Of a stretch of 64,000 nt of DNA, positions 26,371 to 34,839 are shown one piece after another. This DNA is from [Clostridium] polysaccharolyticum. Its GTDB lineage: Bacteria; Bacillota; Clostridia; Lachnospirales; Lachnospiraceae. Under the pieces are notes generated by a model. That model was not told the origin of the DNA. It made no database searches and was given only the letters and a program-made list of their open reading frames with translations. How positions within the stretch are numbered: the stretch's first letter is position 1; each line of letters starts with the position of its first letter. Made by a program: the position numbers and the translations under genes. Where the stretch lies: contig NZ_FOHN01000003.1 in NCBI RefSeq assembly GCF_900111595.1, positions 62,001 through 126,000 of the forward strand, read 5' to 3'.

Positions 26371-26409
26371 ATGAAAGACAAGATTTTTGGTGTAATGTAA
26401 CGTGTTGTG
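26371..26409 (+). pseudogene. 5' remnant of a PTS sugar transporter gene (EIIC glucose-family start)
   Basis: After a good ribosome site (TGGAGGAC) the sequence reads MKDKIFGVM, then TAA where the family has Gln, then Arg-Val. Glucose/N-acetylglucosamine PTS permeases typically begin MKDKIFGVLQRVG, so this looks like the first dozen codons of such a gene with a nonsense change, cut off by mobile-element-like sequence. The upstream 26127-26370 is AT-rich and probably its old promoter and leader. The match is short and made from memory of the family, so confidence is moderate. Confidence 0.45.
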
Positions 26410-26506
26410 ATATGCCCCCTGTCAAGTAGACAGGTCTAAAATATTTAAAATAAGATGCTCTAAATCAGTCGTACGATTTCGTGCGGCTGATTTTTATGCA
26501 ACACCA
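26410..26506. other. Possible insertion-sequence end with hairpins
   Basis: The stretch starts with CCCCCTGTCAAGTAGACAGG, containing the small palindrome CCTGTC/GACAGG, and has a terminator-like hairpin at 26462-26495 (AAATCAG / CTGATTTTT). It abruptly replaces the PTS-like reading frame, so it could be the end of an otherwise deleted insertion element. No matching opposite end was found in the window. Confidence 0.35.
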
Positions 26507-27643
26507 GAGACTGTTTCAAGTTTTGTGTAAATAAATAAAACTGATGTAAGATTTATAGGAGCAGGAGCGCTTTATTCAGTCCTACTCTTAACTGCATGAT
26601 ACAACTATTTTTTTGTATGTCAATATAACCTGTGAAAACAGGTGAGTTTTAAATGCTATATTTGTCTAACTTTTCTTCAAAATAGATTTCCAGCTGGGAA
26701 TGGCTCTGGCCCAAGTCATGGCGGTGTTTCATCCATTTTTTGTGATATCCATTGTGGCCAGATACAGCATCTTTATAAGGCTGTCATCGGATGGAAATAC
26801 CGTCTTGCTTTTGGTTACCTTGCGGAGCTGTCTGTTAAACCCTTCTATTGCATTTGTCGTGTAAATCAGTCTCCGTACCGCTTCTGGATATTTAAAATAA
26901 GTAGAAAGCGTAGCCCAGTTGTCATTCCATGATTTATATATTTTAGGATATTTGGAATCCTACTTATTCTCCTACATACATTTTCAGCACATCCTTATGC
27001 CCTTCCATATCTATCCCCAATGCTATGTAAACTGCACGTTTTACAATTCGTCCTTCACTTCGTACATGATAGGGAATGGCATCCATAAATACTACCGTAT
27101 AAACCTCTTCCAAAGGACGTTCCTGCCATTCCTTAACAATAGGCATGATTTTGTCTGTTATACGGCTTATGGTGCTGTCTGAGACATCAATGTCATACAT
27201 TTCTTTCATGTGAGACTCAATATCTCCGGTAGTCATTCCTTTTGCATACATAGAAAGGATTTTTCTTCCATGTCTTGGGTAACTGTGTTTTGGTATTTCT
27301 TAATGAGCTGCGGCTCGTATTCTCCATTGCGGTCACGTGGAATGGAAACGTCCATATCACCATAGCTTGTGTGCATGGTTTTCTTTGAATGCCCGTTTCT
27401 GCTGTTGTCCGTTTTCTTATTCCTGTAATCATACTTGGAATACCCCAATTCCTTGTCTAACTCCTCATCGAGTACACCTTCCAGAATACTGGACATCATT
27501 GTTCTTCAGATAGTCACGCATCATTTCTCTCATAGCAGCTTTTTGTGGGCTGTCGTTTTTTCTTGCCATAAAATAAAACCTCCAAACTGAGTAATGATAT
27601 CTTACACCAGTTTGAAGGTTTACACAAACTTTGGGACAGTCCC
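26507..27643 (-). mobile_element. Decayed IS256-family insertion sequence
   Basis: Imperfect terminal inverted repeats of about 25 bp bound the element: GAGACTGTTTCAAG... at the left, and GGGACTGTCCCAAAG... read from the right end on the minus strand. Both continue with a shared TTTGTGTAAA. The transposase inside is broken. No 8-9 bp target duplication is apparent, consistent with later rearrangement. Confidence 0.8.
26649..27569 (-). pseudogene. IS256-family (mutator-type) transposase, frameshifted and internally deleted
   Basis: Three minus-strand fragments in different frames line up with an IS256 transposase. The N-terminus is MARKNDSPQKAAMREMM. A second piece covers DEELDKELGYSKYDYRNKKT and the RDRNGEYEP motif. 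The third reads VSDSTISRITDKIMPIVKEWQ and VVFMDAIPYHVR, holding the first catalytic Asp. After YVGE a stop appears and about 100 codons are missing; the frame then resumes with YPKIYKSWNDNWATLSTYF and runs to the C-terminus, including the DDE Glu region TTNAIEGFNRQLRK. The second catalytic Asp segment is lost, so the protein is dead. A ribosome site (GGAGGTTTT) precedes the start. Confidence 0.88.
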
Positions 27644-27689
27644 GCTTGATCACAACAACTTTAAGTTACCACAACATAGTTTCCATTAT

Positions 27690-28484
27690 TTATATTTTCA
27701 TAGCTTCATTAATAGCATTAATAATACTTTCAGATTTATAATCTACAATATTAATATCAGCTAACTTTACTAATGTATCATTGTTTGATTTTACTGATAT
27801 GCCGATGTTGGCATTTTTTATTAATTCTATGTCATTACTATCATTTCCAAATGCAATTATCTTGTAATCTGTAATATTTTTACTCTTTAAAAAACGCTTT
27901 AACATCTTCCATTTTGAACAGTTATTTGCAACTATATCAACAGTATTATCTGAATGAACAAAATATTGAATTCTGCTACATAACTTGTCTAATTTGTCTT
28001 GTACAACATCACTTATTGGTTCCAATAATGATATCTTATATGCTTTGTTGCTAATATTAAATAGTTCAGTATAAATATTCTCATCTTTTCCTTCATCCTT
28101 TAATACACTTATAAATGGATGTTCTACATAGCTTGGAACATAAACTGCATTACCTAATTCTAAATAATATTGAATCTGATATTTTTCAAGAAAAGAACAT
28201 AAATTTATGCATGTTTTTTGTTCAATATAATTTGATAGCACAATTTGATTTTTTTCTAACACAAATGCTCCGTTGCATAGCAATAATATATTATTTATAA
28301 ATTCTTTAGGTAAGACAGCCTTCGCTCCACGAATAGATCTTGATGTTGCAAATAAAACCATATGTCCATTCTTCATAAGCTGGTTTAGCTTTACTATAAT
28401 ACTATTTTCTATTTTACTATTAATTGCAATTGTTCCATCTAAGTCAAAAACGAATATTTTTTCTATTAAATTATCTTTCATCAC
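27690..28484 (-). CDS. HAD-superfamily (Cof-type) phosphatase
   Basis: The 264-residue protein has HAD motif I FVFDLDGT (residues 11-18), motif II within MVLFATSRS, a Lys in CSKWKMLKRF, and motif IV AFGNDSNDIELI, giving a type IIB Cof/sugar-phosphatase layout. Substrates of this family are phosphorylated sugars or cofactors. It is the last gene of a four-gene minus-strand operon whose base composition is clearly more AT-rich than the flanking genes. It overlaps the NUDIX gene by 4 bases. The substrate is unknown. Confidence 0.82.
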   Translation of the reverse strand: MMKDNLIEKIFVFDLDGTIAINSKIENSIIVKLNQLMKNGHMVLFATSRSIRGAKAVLPKEFINNILLLCNGAFVLEKNQIVLSNYIEQKTCINLCSFLEKYQIQYYLELGNAVYVPSYVEHPFISVLKDEGKDENIYTELFNISNKAYKISLLEPISDVVQDKLDKLCSRIQYFVHSDNTVDIVANNCSKWKMLKRFLKSKNITDYKIIAFGNDSNDIELIKNANIGISVKSNNDTLVKLADINIVDYKSESIINAINEAMKI

Positions 28485-28882
28485 ATTAAATCTTGAGCAA
28501 TAAGTTGGGGGATAACAAATTTCTCGAGAATACTCCCTAATTTTACTTGTTTTTCTTTATAATTTCTATCTATCCATATATATTCTTTAATTTCATTTTC
28601 AACTTTCATATCTCCTGATACTTTAGTTAAGTAAGTTCTTACTTTTATAGGTACATTTTCAAACACTGCAATATCTGTATATTCCCCCATAAAATTAGCT
28701 GAAATCAAATCAATGTTTAATTCTTCTTTTAGCTCACGGCTTAGTGTTTCTAAGTCTGTTTCTTGTCCCTCTCTTTTGCCTCCAGGTATAATAAATTCTT
28801 TAAAATTTGCTTTTGTACGTTTTCTAACAACTAATATTTTTTTATCTTTTAGGATAACTCCACCAATTTTATCTATCATCAC
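28481..28882 (-). CDS. NUDIX hydrolase
   Basis: The 133-residue protein carries an almost canonical Nudix box, GGKREGQETDLETLSRELKEEL, preceded by the usual first strands (KILVVRKRTKANFKEFIIPGG). The box has GX5EX7REUXEE; the final G of the consensus is replaced by Asn. It should cleave a nucleoside-diphosphate-linked or phosphorylated compound. Gene order (PP-loop, NUDIX, HAD) suggests one pathway in which a nucleotide-like compound is made and then trimmed twice. That is inference. Confidence 0.85.
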   Translation of the reverse strand: MMIDKIGGVILKDKKILVVRKRTKANFKEFIIPGGKREGQETDLETLSRELKEELNIDLISANFMGEYTDIAVFENVPIKVRTYLTKVSGDMKVENEIKEYIWIDRNYKEKQVKLGSILEKFVIPQLIAQDLM

Positions 28883-28888
28883 AATCTC

Positions 28889-29560
28889 CTATCTGACTAA
28901 TTTGATTCTTTCATCAATATAATCACAACATATGTTTAGCCTTCTTTCTAAGAAGTCGCTAATTTTTTCATCTTCTGTTTTACTAAAAGTATTGCTAAAT
29001 AAACAAGTATCTTCCATGGATTGAATTGAGATACCATTATCTAAAAGTTTATATTTAATCTCTTTCTTATCCTGAATATCAGATAATACTGTCTTATATG
29101 TAATTCCATATCGACCATATAATTTTTTAAAAAATTCAAGTGATACCTTATTTTGCTCTGGAAAATCATTTTGATATCCTGTGCTTCCGTCAGCGGCTGT
29201 TTTTATATCATTACACAAACAGTAAATTATTGTTTCTGTATGCATAGCCATTCTACAACCTAAACAAATCAAATTTGTATGGTATCTTTGAAAATCTTGT
29301 TCAATATTTGCTAAGGATAATTTACGAAAAAGTCCTCTGTGAGACATTTCAATCAATTGTATATTTTTTTCACCGACAACTTGTTCAATTTCCTTATATC
29401 TAATTTTATGTAGACCATTTGAAATGCTGGCACCATGTTCAAAATGTAGCAAATCTAAATGATATCCTTCCTTTCTAAGCTGAAGCACTGATAAACTACA
29501 GTCAATTCCACCTGAAAATAGTATTACAACTTTCTTTTCCGCTTGTGCATTATTAATCAT
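28889..29560 (-). CDS. PP-loop ATP pyrophosphatase-like protein (QueC/ThiI-like)
   Basis: The 223-residue protein (from the ATG after AAAGGAATTA) begins with a strand followed by the PP-loop FSGGIDCS, diagnostic of ATP pyrophosphatases that adenylate a carbonyl before N or S transfer. A CLGCRMAMHTE segment and GSTGYQNDFPE follow; Cys pairs may bind metal or act in sulfur transfer. It is shorter than thiouridine synthetases and lacks a visible RNA-binding domain. QueC, asparagine-synthetase-like and tRNA-sulfur relatives are all possible; none can be chosen. It overlaps the membrane-protein gene by 8 bases. Confidence 0.7.
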   Translation of the reverse strand: MINNAQAEKKVVILFSGGIDCSLSVLQLRKEGYHLDLLHFEHGASISNGLHKIRYKEIEQVVGEKNIQLIEMSHRGLFRKLSLANIEQDFQRYHTNLICLGCRMAMHTETIIYCLCNDIKTAADGSTGYQNDFPEQNKVSLEFFKKLYGRYGITYKTVLSDIQDKKEIKYKLLDNGISIQSMEDTCLFSNTFSKTEDEKISDFLERRLNICCDYIDERIKLVR

Positions 29561-30146
29561 ACGTTTTAATTCCTTTCTGTAGAAAAATATAAAAAAAGTT
29601 AACAAAAAAACCAGAGAAAAAAGTAACAATTACTGTTCCAATTCCTATTGGTCCTCCAATCAATAATACCATTATTAGAAATATTACTTCCATAATTGTT
29701 TTTCCGATCCATAAATTGGATTTCAAAATATTGCTTATATTAATCATCAATTGATCAATTGGACCTTTAACTAAGTCTGCAGATATGTACAATGAAACTC
29801 CAAAAGCATTAATAATCATTCCAATAAAAAAAACTATCACTTTAACTCCAATATTAGATGTATGAATATTTAAAATTAATAACCAGAAATCAATACATGT
29901 TCCTACTATGATACTAGTTAAAAAAGAAAACATACTTGGAATACATTTCTGAATAAGTGCATTTAATAGAATTATTATTATTCCCAAAATCATGCACCAT
30001 CTTCCAGTTGATATAGGAGTAATATTCCCCATGCCAGCACAAAGTCCATCAAACGCTGACAGTCCAATTCCAGCTTGGAGTAATAAAACAGTTCCTAATG
30101 CCATTATCAGTAAACCTAATGCATAGAACAGAAATTTTTTAATCAT
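29553..30146 (-). CDS. YczE/YitT-like integral membrane protein
   Basis: The protein has about 197 residues from the chosen ATG and five hydrophobic helices. It contains ALGTVLLLQAGIGLSAFDGLCAG near the N-terminus and FGVSLYISADLVKGPIDQLMI in the middle, resembling the YczE/YitT family of unknown-function membrane proteins. It is the first gene of the minus-strand operon and has its own promoter. A transport or export role for the compound made by the PP-loop, NUDIX and HAD proteins is only a guess. An upstream in-frame TTG at 30173 has no good ribosome site. Confidence 0.7.
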   Translation of the reverse strand: MIKKFLFYALGLLIMALGTVLLLQAGIGLSAFDGLCAGMGNITPISTGRWCMILGIIIILLNALIQKCIPSMFSFLTSIIVGTCIDFWLLILNIHTSNIGVKVIVFFIGMIINAFGVSLYISADLVKGPIDQLMINISNILKSNLWIGKTIMEVIFLIMVLLIGGPIGIGTVIVTFFSGFFVNFFYIFLQKGIKTYD

Positions 30147-30206
30147 TTTTATGTATTTTTCCTTTCTTGGCACAATTTGATATTTAACTTTTTACCACTA
30201 TTTCTC

Positions 30207-30236
30207 ATTATACTTCAATTAATTTTAATATGTCAA
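30207..30236 (-). promoter_or_regulatory. Promoter of the minus-strand four-gene operon
   Basis: Read on the minus strand, TTGACA and TATAAT are separated by 18 bp. Both hexamers are consensus. It lies about 60 bases upstream of the YczE-like start codon. Confidence 0.75.
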
Positions 30237-30263
30237 TATTTATAAGGAAAATTATCACGGTAA

Positions 30264-30792
30264 ACGCATGATTTTTCCTCTATTCACAGGAAGCTTCCTA
30301 TTGTATCGTCCACCACAACATTTGCATTTAACCGGTATTCTTCTGCCATTATGAAAACTTCTTTTCGGGAACTGGTGAAAATGCTATGGGACATGCCAAA
30401 GACAAAGAAACTTCTTGCGCCACATTGAAGGATTAGGAGACATTCCAGAAAATATTGTTGTTGCGGCATCTGTAGATCAGATGGCAGTTCTAAAGAAAGC
30501 AGATGTATTTCTATCTCACTGTGGCATGAATTCGGTCAATGAAAGCTTGTACTTTGAAGTACCGCTAGTTATGTTTCCACAAACCAATGAACAGACAGGT
30601 GTTGCAAGGAGAGTAGAACAGGTCGGGGCAGGAGTATTTTTGAAAGAGAATCGAAACGATGCAATTCGTTCTGCATTGGAAAGAGTTCTTGATCAGGCTT
30701 GTTATAAGGAGGCAGCAAAAAAAATTTCAGATGGGTTTAAAAAGTGTGGAGGTGCAAAGGCAGCTGCAGAAGCTATTTTGAAAGTTGTGTAG
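30264..30792 (+). pseudogene. Broken MGT-family (macrolide-type) glycosyltransferase
   Basis: Two parts of one glycosyltransferase are in different frames. From 30264 to about 30414 the frame reads KLPIVSSTTTFAFNR and KTSFRELVKMLWDMP, as in the middle N-domain of YjiC/MGT enzymes. From 30415 to 30792 another frame gives GDIPENIVVAASVDQMAVLKKADV, then FLSHCGMNSVNESLYFEVPLV (the sugar-nucleotide-binding motif), then an intact C-terminus. The N-terminus and roughly 100 codons between the parts are missing. It must be nonfunctional and marks the right edge of the rearranged block. Confidence 0.75.
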
Positions 30793-30987
30793 TGGGTATA
30801 GTGAATTTAGAAGATAGCGAATGCTTTAAAATCGGCAGGAAGAAAATCTAGTGTGCCAACAGTGGAGAGCTATTTAGTGCATTAACAGATAGTTATATTT
30901 TATATATGGAATAAAACAAGTGAATGTTTTAGAATGGTTATTAAAATAAAGATAAATAAAATAACAAAAAAGCAAAGGAGCCTAGTC

Positions 30988-32151
30988 ATGACCATAAATG
31001 TAAACATCAACAAAGAAGCGGAACAACTTTCCAGCTACGTTGTCCGTCTCAGAAAACACTTCCATATGTATCCTGAATTAGGTATGGAGGAATTTGAGAC
31101 ATCTAAGCGCATCAAACAGGAATTAACGGACATGGAAATTCCATTTATCCAAGTTGGTGAAACTGGCGTTATCGGATTGGTAGGAAAGGGAAAAAAAGTG
31201 ATTGCCCTTCGGGCAGATATGGACGCATTGCCTATAACAGAAAATACAGAAGTAGGATATAAATCAAAAAATGAAGGAGTCATGCATGCATGTGGGCATG
31301 ATGCCCATATGGCTTCCTTATTAGGTGCAGCCCAGATATTAAAAAAATACGAAGATCAGTTAAATTGTACAGTTAAATTGATTTTCCAGCCGTCTGAGGA
31401 AAATTGTAAAGGTGCTAAGTTAATCTGTGACCAAGGGCATATAGATGATGTAGAAGAAATTTTTGGGTTACATGTATTTGGAGATATGCCTTGTGGAACA
31501 ATTAATATTCAAGAAGGACCAAGAATGGCGGCAACTGACATTTTTGAAATCAAAGTAAAAGGCCGTGGGGGACATGCAGGAAAACCACAGCAGTGCGTGG
31601 ATGCTACGGTAGCAGGAGCAGCCATAGTAATGAATTTACAGACTGTTGTCAGCAGAGAATTAGATCCCAATGCTTCCGCAGTCTTAACCGTAGGCAAATT
31701 TGTATCAGGAACCGCCCACAATATTATTTCAGGAGAAGCAACGATTCGTGGAACCGTAAGAACATTTACCCATGAGGATGGAAGGCTGATTGAAAATGCA
31801 ATACATAGAATTGCCGATAGTACTGCACAGGCATATCGTGCTAAGGTACAGGTAGATTATCGGCATTCCCTCCATCCAGAGGTTATGAATGATAAAGCAG
31901 TAACAGAATTTGCATTAGAAAGTGCAAAACAGGTATTTCCAGAGAAAATGTTTGTAGAAATGGAAAAGATATTCCTAGGGGAAGATTTTTCGGTATATCA
32001 GCAGAGAATTTCGGGATGTTTTGCCTTTGTGGGCGCAGGAAATGAATCTCTTGGAAGGGCATATCCAAATCATCATGATAAATTTAATATGGATGAAAAA
32101 GCAGTTGTAATTGCAACAAAGTTATATGCAGCGTTTGCAATGGCACAATAA
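30988..32151 (+). CDS. M20-family amidohydrolase / carboxypeptidase
   Basis: The 387-residue protein (from the ATG after AAAGGAG) belongs to the HipO/IAA-amino-acid hydrolase branch of M20 peptidases. Metal-site motifs are visible: ADMDALP, MHACGHDAHMA and a C-terminal EDFSVYQQ with HHDKFN. It removes an acyl group from N-acyl amino acids or cleaves small peptides in the cytoplasm. It lies just upstream of a peptide ABC importer, which suggests imported peptides or acyl-amino acids as substrates. An upstream extension to 30934 has no ribosome site. Confidence 0.9.
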   Translation: MTINVNINKEAEQLSSYVVRLRKHFHMYPELGMEEFETSKRIKQELTDMEIPFIQVGETGVIGLVGKGKKVIALRADMDALPITENTEVGYKSKNEGVMHACGHDAHMASLLGAAQILKKYEDQLNCTVKLIFQPSEENCKGAKLICDQGHIDDVEEIFGLHVFGDMPCGTINIQEGPRMAATDIFEIKVKGRGGHAGKPQQCVDATVAGAAIVMNLQTVVSRELDPNASAVLTVGKFVSGTAHNIISGEATIRGTVRTFTHEDGRLIENAIHRIADSTAQAYRAKVQVDYRHSLHPEVMNDKAVTEFALESAKQVFPEKMFVEMEKIFLGEDFSVYQQRISGCFAFVGAGNESLGRAYPNHHDKFNMDEKAVVIATKLYAAFAMAQ

Positions 32152-32260
32152 TTTGGGAAATTTAAAGATTTATGGATGAAAAGCATTGCAAATATGGTGC
32201 ATATGCTATATTATCTTAAATATGTAATTGAACACGAAAGCAGAAACGAGGATATAAGAG

Positions 32261-33805
32261 ATGAAAAAACAGAAATTCATATTTTTGACATTAGCTCTTG
32301 TAATGTCTATTGCACTTTGCGCATGCGGAGGCGATAAGAAAAAGACGGAAAATGCCGATAGCAGTTCAGTTGTAGTAGGTATCACGCAGGATCTTGATAG
32401 TCTTGACCCACACAAAGCAGTTGCGGCAGGAACTCATGAAGTATTATTTAACGTGTTTGAAGGGTTAGTAAAACCGGATGAAAAAGGAAATTTAAATCCA
32501 GCAGTAGCAAGTGAGTATAAAGTAAATGAGAAGGGTACAGAATACACATTTACTTTAAGAGACGGAGTATTTTTCCACAATGGCAAAGAAGTGACGGTAA
32601 ATGACGTTGTGTACTCCATGAAGCGGGCAGGCGGGTTATTAGAAGAGGAATCTTCGGACATAAATATTAATTCGGCAATCCAGAAGAATGTAAAAACAAT
32701 AGAAGCTGTGGATGATGGCACTGTGGCTGTTACATTAAAAGAACCAGATACAGAGTTTTTAGCATATCTGACAGAATCAGACTGTGCAATTATTCCAGCA
32801 GATTATAAAGAGCAGAATAAAGCTCCAATAGGAACAGGGCCATTTAAATTTGTATCCTATGCTCCACTTAAGAGTTTTGTTATGGAGAAGTACGAAGAAT
32901 ACTGGAATAAAGAGAAAATGCCACATATAAAAGAGACTGTTTTTAAAATCTGTTCCAATACAGATACGGCATTCTTAGAATTACAGTCTGGTGGAATTGA
33001 TATTTTCCCTTATTTAACAGAAGAACAGTCCAATCAGCTGTCAAAAGATAAATTTAAAGTAGAAATCGGTAATATGAACTTAGTGCAAGGATTATTTTTA
33101 AATAACAAAAAAGCACCATTTGATAATCCGCATGTACGTGAGGCATTAAATTACGCAATTGACAGACAGGCAGTGATTGATATGGTTGCTGGTGGAAATG
33201 GTACTGTAATCGGAAGCAACATGTTCCCTGGATTATCAAAGTATTATAACCAAGAGGAAGCAAGCCGTTACACCAGACAGCCAGATAAAGTAAAAGAGCA
33301 GTTAAAGCTTGCTGGTTACGAAGATGGGTTAAGTTTTACCATTACGGTTCCATCTAATTACCAGTACCATGTGGATACCGCACAGGTTATCGTAGAACAG
33401 TTAAAAGAATTTGGCATTAACGCAGAGATAAATTTGGTAGACTGGTCAACCTGGTTAAGTGATGTATATACCAATCGTGATTATCAGGCAACAGTTATTG
33501 GCTTAGATGGAAACTTATCTCCAAAGGATCTGATGGAACGTTATGTATCCACAGCAGATAACAACTTTGTAAATTATAGCAGTGAAGCTTATGACAAGCT
33601 GTTGGCAAAAGCTGTTTCAGTAACGGAACAGAAAGAAAAAGAAATAAGTTACAAGAAACTTCAGTCTATTTTAGCAGAGGATTCTGCTTCTGTATACTTA
33701 CAGGATCCAGCATTGCTTGTAGCAGTGAATAAAAATATTGAAGGCTATCAGTTCTATCCAGTATATGTACAGGATATGTCAAGCATTCAATTTGCAGCGA
33801 AATAG
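32261..33805 (+). CDS. Peptide ABC transporter substrate-binding lipoprotein
   Basis: The 514-residue SBP family 5 lipoprotein has a signal peptide ending in the lipobox LCAC with the lipidated Cys at residue 22. A typical SBP5 body follows (LDSLDPHKA, EPDTEFLAYL, GTGPFKFVSY, and LNYAIDRQAVIDMV). Such proteins bind di- and oligopeptides outside the membrane and deliver them to DppBC permeases. The permease genes follow after a hairpin. Ligand specificity cannot be predicted. Confidence 0.92.
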   Translation: MKKQKFIFLTLALVMSIALCACGGDKKKTENADSSSVVVGITQDLDSLDPHKAVAAGTHEVLFNVFEGLVKPDEKGNLNPAVASEYKVNEKGTEYTFTLRDGVFFHNGKEVTVNDVVYSMKRAGGLLEEESSDININSAIQKNVKTIEAVDDGTVAVTLKEPDTEFLAYLTESDCAIIPADYKEQNKAPIGTGPFKFVSYAPLKSFVMEKYEEYWNKEKMPHIKETVFKICSNTDTAFLELQSGGIDIFPYLTEEQSNQLSKDKFKVEIGNMNLVQGLFLNNKKAPFDNPHVREALNYAIDRQAVIDMVAGGNGTVIGSNMFPGLSKYYNQEEASRYTRQPDKVKEQLKLAGYEDGLSFTITVPSNYQYHVDTAQVIVEQLKEFGINAEINLVDWSTWLSDVYTNRDYQATVIGLDGNLSPKDLMERYVSTADNNFVNYSSEAYDKLLAKAVSVTEQKEKEISYKKLQSILAEDSASVYLQDPALLVAVNKNIEGYQFYPVYVQDMSSIQFAAK

Positions 33806-33811
33806 AAAATA

Positions 33812-33855
33812 CTACAAACCACGAGAGATGCTTAGCATTTCTTGTGGTTTTGTAG
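33812..33855 (+). other. Inverted repeat between SBP and permease genes
   Basis: CTACAAACCAC pairs with GTGGTTTTGTAG (one bulged base) with no T run. Such hairpins commonly raise stability of the upstream, highly expressed binding-protein mRNA relative to the permease part. Confidence 0.6.
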
Positions 33856-33880
33856 CATAAGTGGGAAGAAAGGGAAAAAG

Positions 33881-34825
33881 ATGAAATGGATCGGAAAAAA
33901 ACTAGCAGCTATGGCTGTGACATTATTGCTGGTATCGATTTTTACTTTTTTTGCATTTGAGGTAATAGCAGGCAACAGTATGGTGTCTAAGATGGGAATG
34001 GATGCGTCCAAAGAACAGATAGCTGCATTAGAAGAAGAGTATGGGCTAAATAAGAGTATGCCAGAACGTTATGGAGACTGGATTGCTCATGCAGTACAAG
34101 GGGACTTTGGAATCTCTTATCAATATAATTTACCAGTTACGGAACTGGTTTCTGAGCGTATGCAGGTTACCGTTGGATTAGGACTTATGGCAATTGTTCT
34201 GATTTTAGTGATTTCCATACCTTTAGGGTTATTTGCAGCTAGACATGAAGGAAGATTCTGGGATAACGTCATAATAACTGTGAATCAGGTTTTTATGTCA
34301 GTACCGCATTTCTTTCTGGGAATGCTTATATGCCTTATATTTGGCATGATACTGCACTGGTTTATTCCAGGAGCTTATGTACCTATAAGTGAAAGTGTAA
34401 CAGGGTATTTGGGGTATATGATTTTTCCAGCGGCAGCGATTGCCATCCCGAAAATTTCAATGGTGGTAAAATTCTTAAGAACATCAGTAGTACGTCAGAT
34501 GAAAATGGATTATGTCCGTACTGCAAGAGGAAAGGGCAGCAGTGAAAGAAGAATTTTATACCATCATGTTTTAAAAAATGCACTGATCCCAGTTATTACT
34601 TTTCTTGCTATGATAATAGCAGAAGTATTGGCAGGAAGTTTTGTAATTGAGCCGGTTTTTGGTCTTCCAGGGCTAGGAAGGCTTCTGGTTGCTTCTATTT
34701 CCACTCGTGATTATCCTGTTGTGCAGGTAATTGTGCTATACATTGCTACCCTAGTAGTAGTGCTAAATGGTATAGTCGATATTTTATATCAGGTGTTCGA
34801 TCCGAGAGTGAAGGAAACAGTATAA
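33881..34825 (+). CDS. Peptide ABC transporter permease DppB-type
   Basis: The 314-residue BPD-type inner-membrane permease has a first helix at residues 8-28, a long extracytoplasmic loop, then five helices. The cytoplasmic EAA loop that contacts the ATPase is visible as YVRTARGKGSSERRILYHHVLKNALIP. The chosen ATG follows GGGAAAAAG; an upstream in-frame start at 33842 lies in the hairpin and is less likely. It is followed 14 bases later by the second permease. Confidence 0.9.
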   Translation: MKWIGKKLAAMAVTLLLVSIFTFFAFEVIAGNSMVSKMGMDASKEQIAALEEEYGLNKSMPERYGDWIAHAVQGDFGISYQYNLPVTELVSERMQVTVGLGLMAIVLILVISIPLGLFAARHEGRFWDNVIITVNQVFMSVPHFFLGMLICLIFGMILHWFIPGAYVPISESVTGYLGYMIFPAAAIAIPKISMVVKFLRTSVVRQMKMDYVRTARGKGSSERRILYHHVLKNALIPVITFLAMIIAEVLAGSFVIEPVFGLPGLGRLLVASISTRDYPVVQVIVLYIATLVVVLNGIVDILYQVFDPRVKETV

Positions 34826-34839
34826 AGGATGGTAGGCAA

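Noticed and set aside
27690-30146. The PP-loop operon as a Qat or type IV CBASS defence system
   Set aside because: QueC-like proteins occur in such systems, but the expected partner genes (ATPase, QatB, TatD, or a cyclase and effector) are absent here.
30284-30469. Minus-strand frame of 61 codons ending in DDTIGSFL
   Set aside because: The complementary plus strand encodes the broken MGT glycosyltransferase, with family motifs such as SSTTTFAFN, which explains the open frame.
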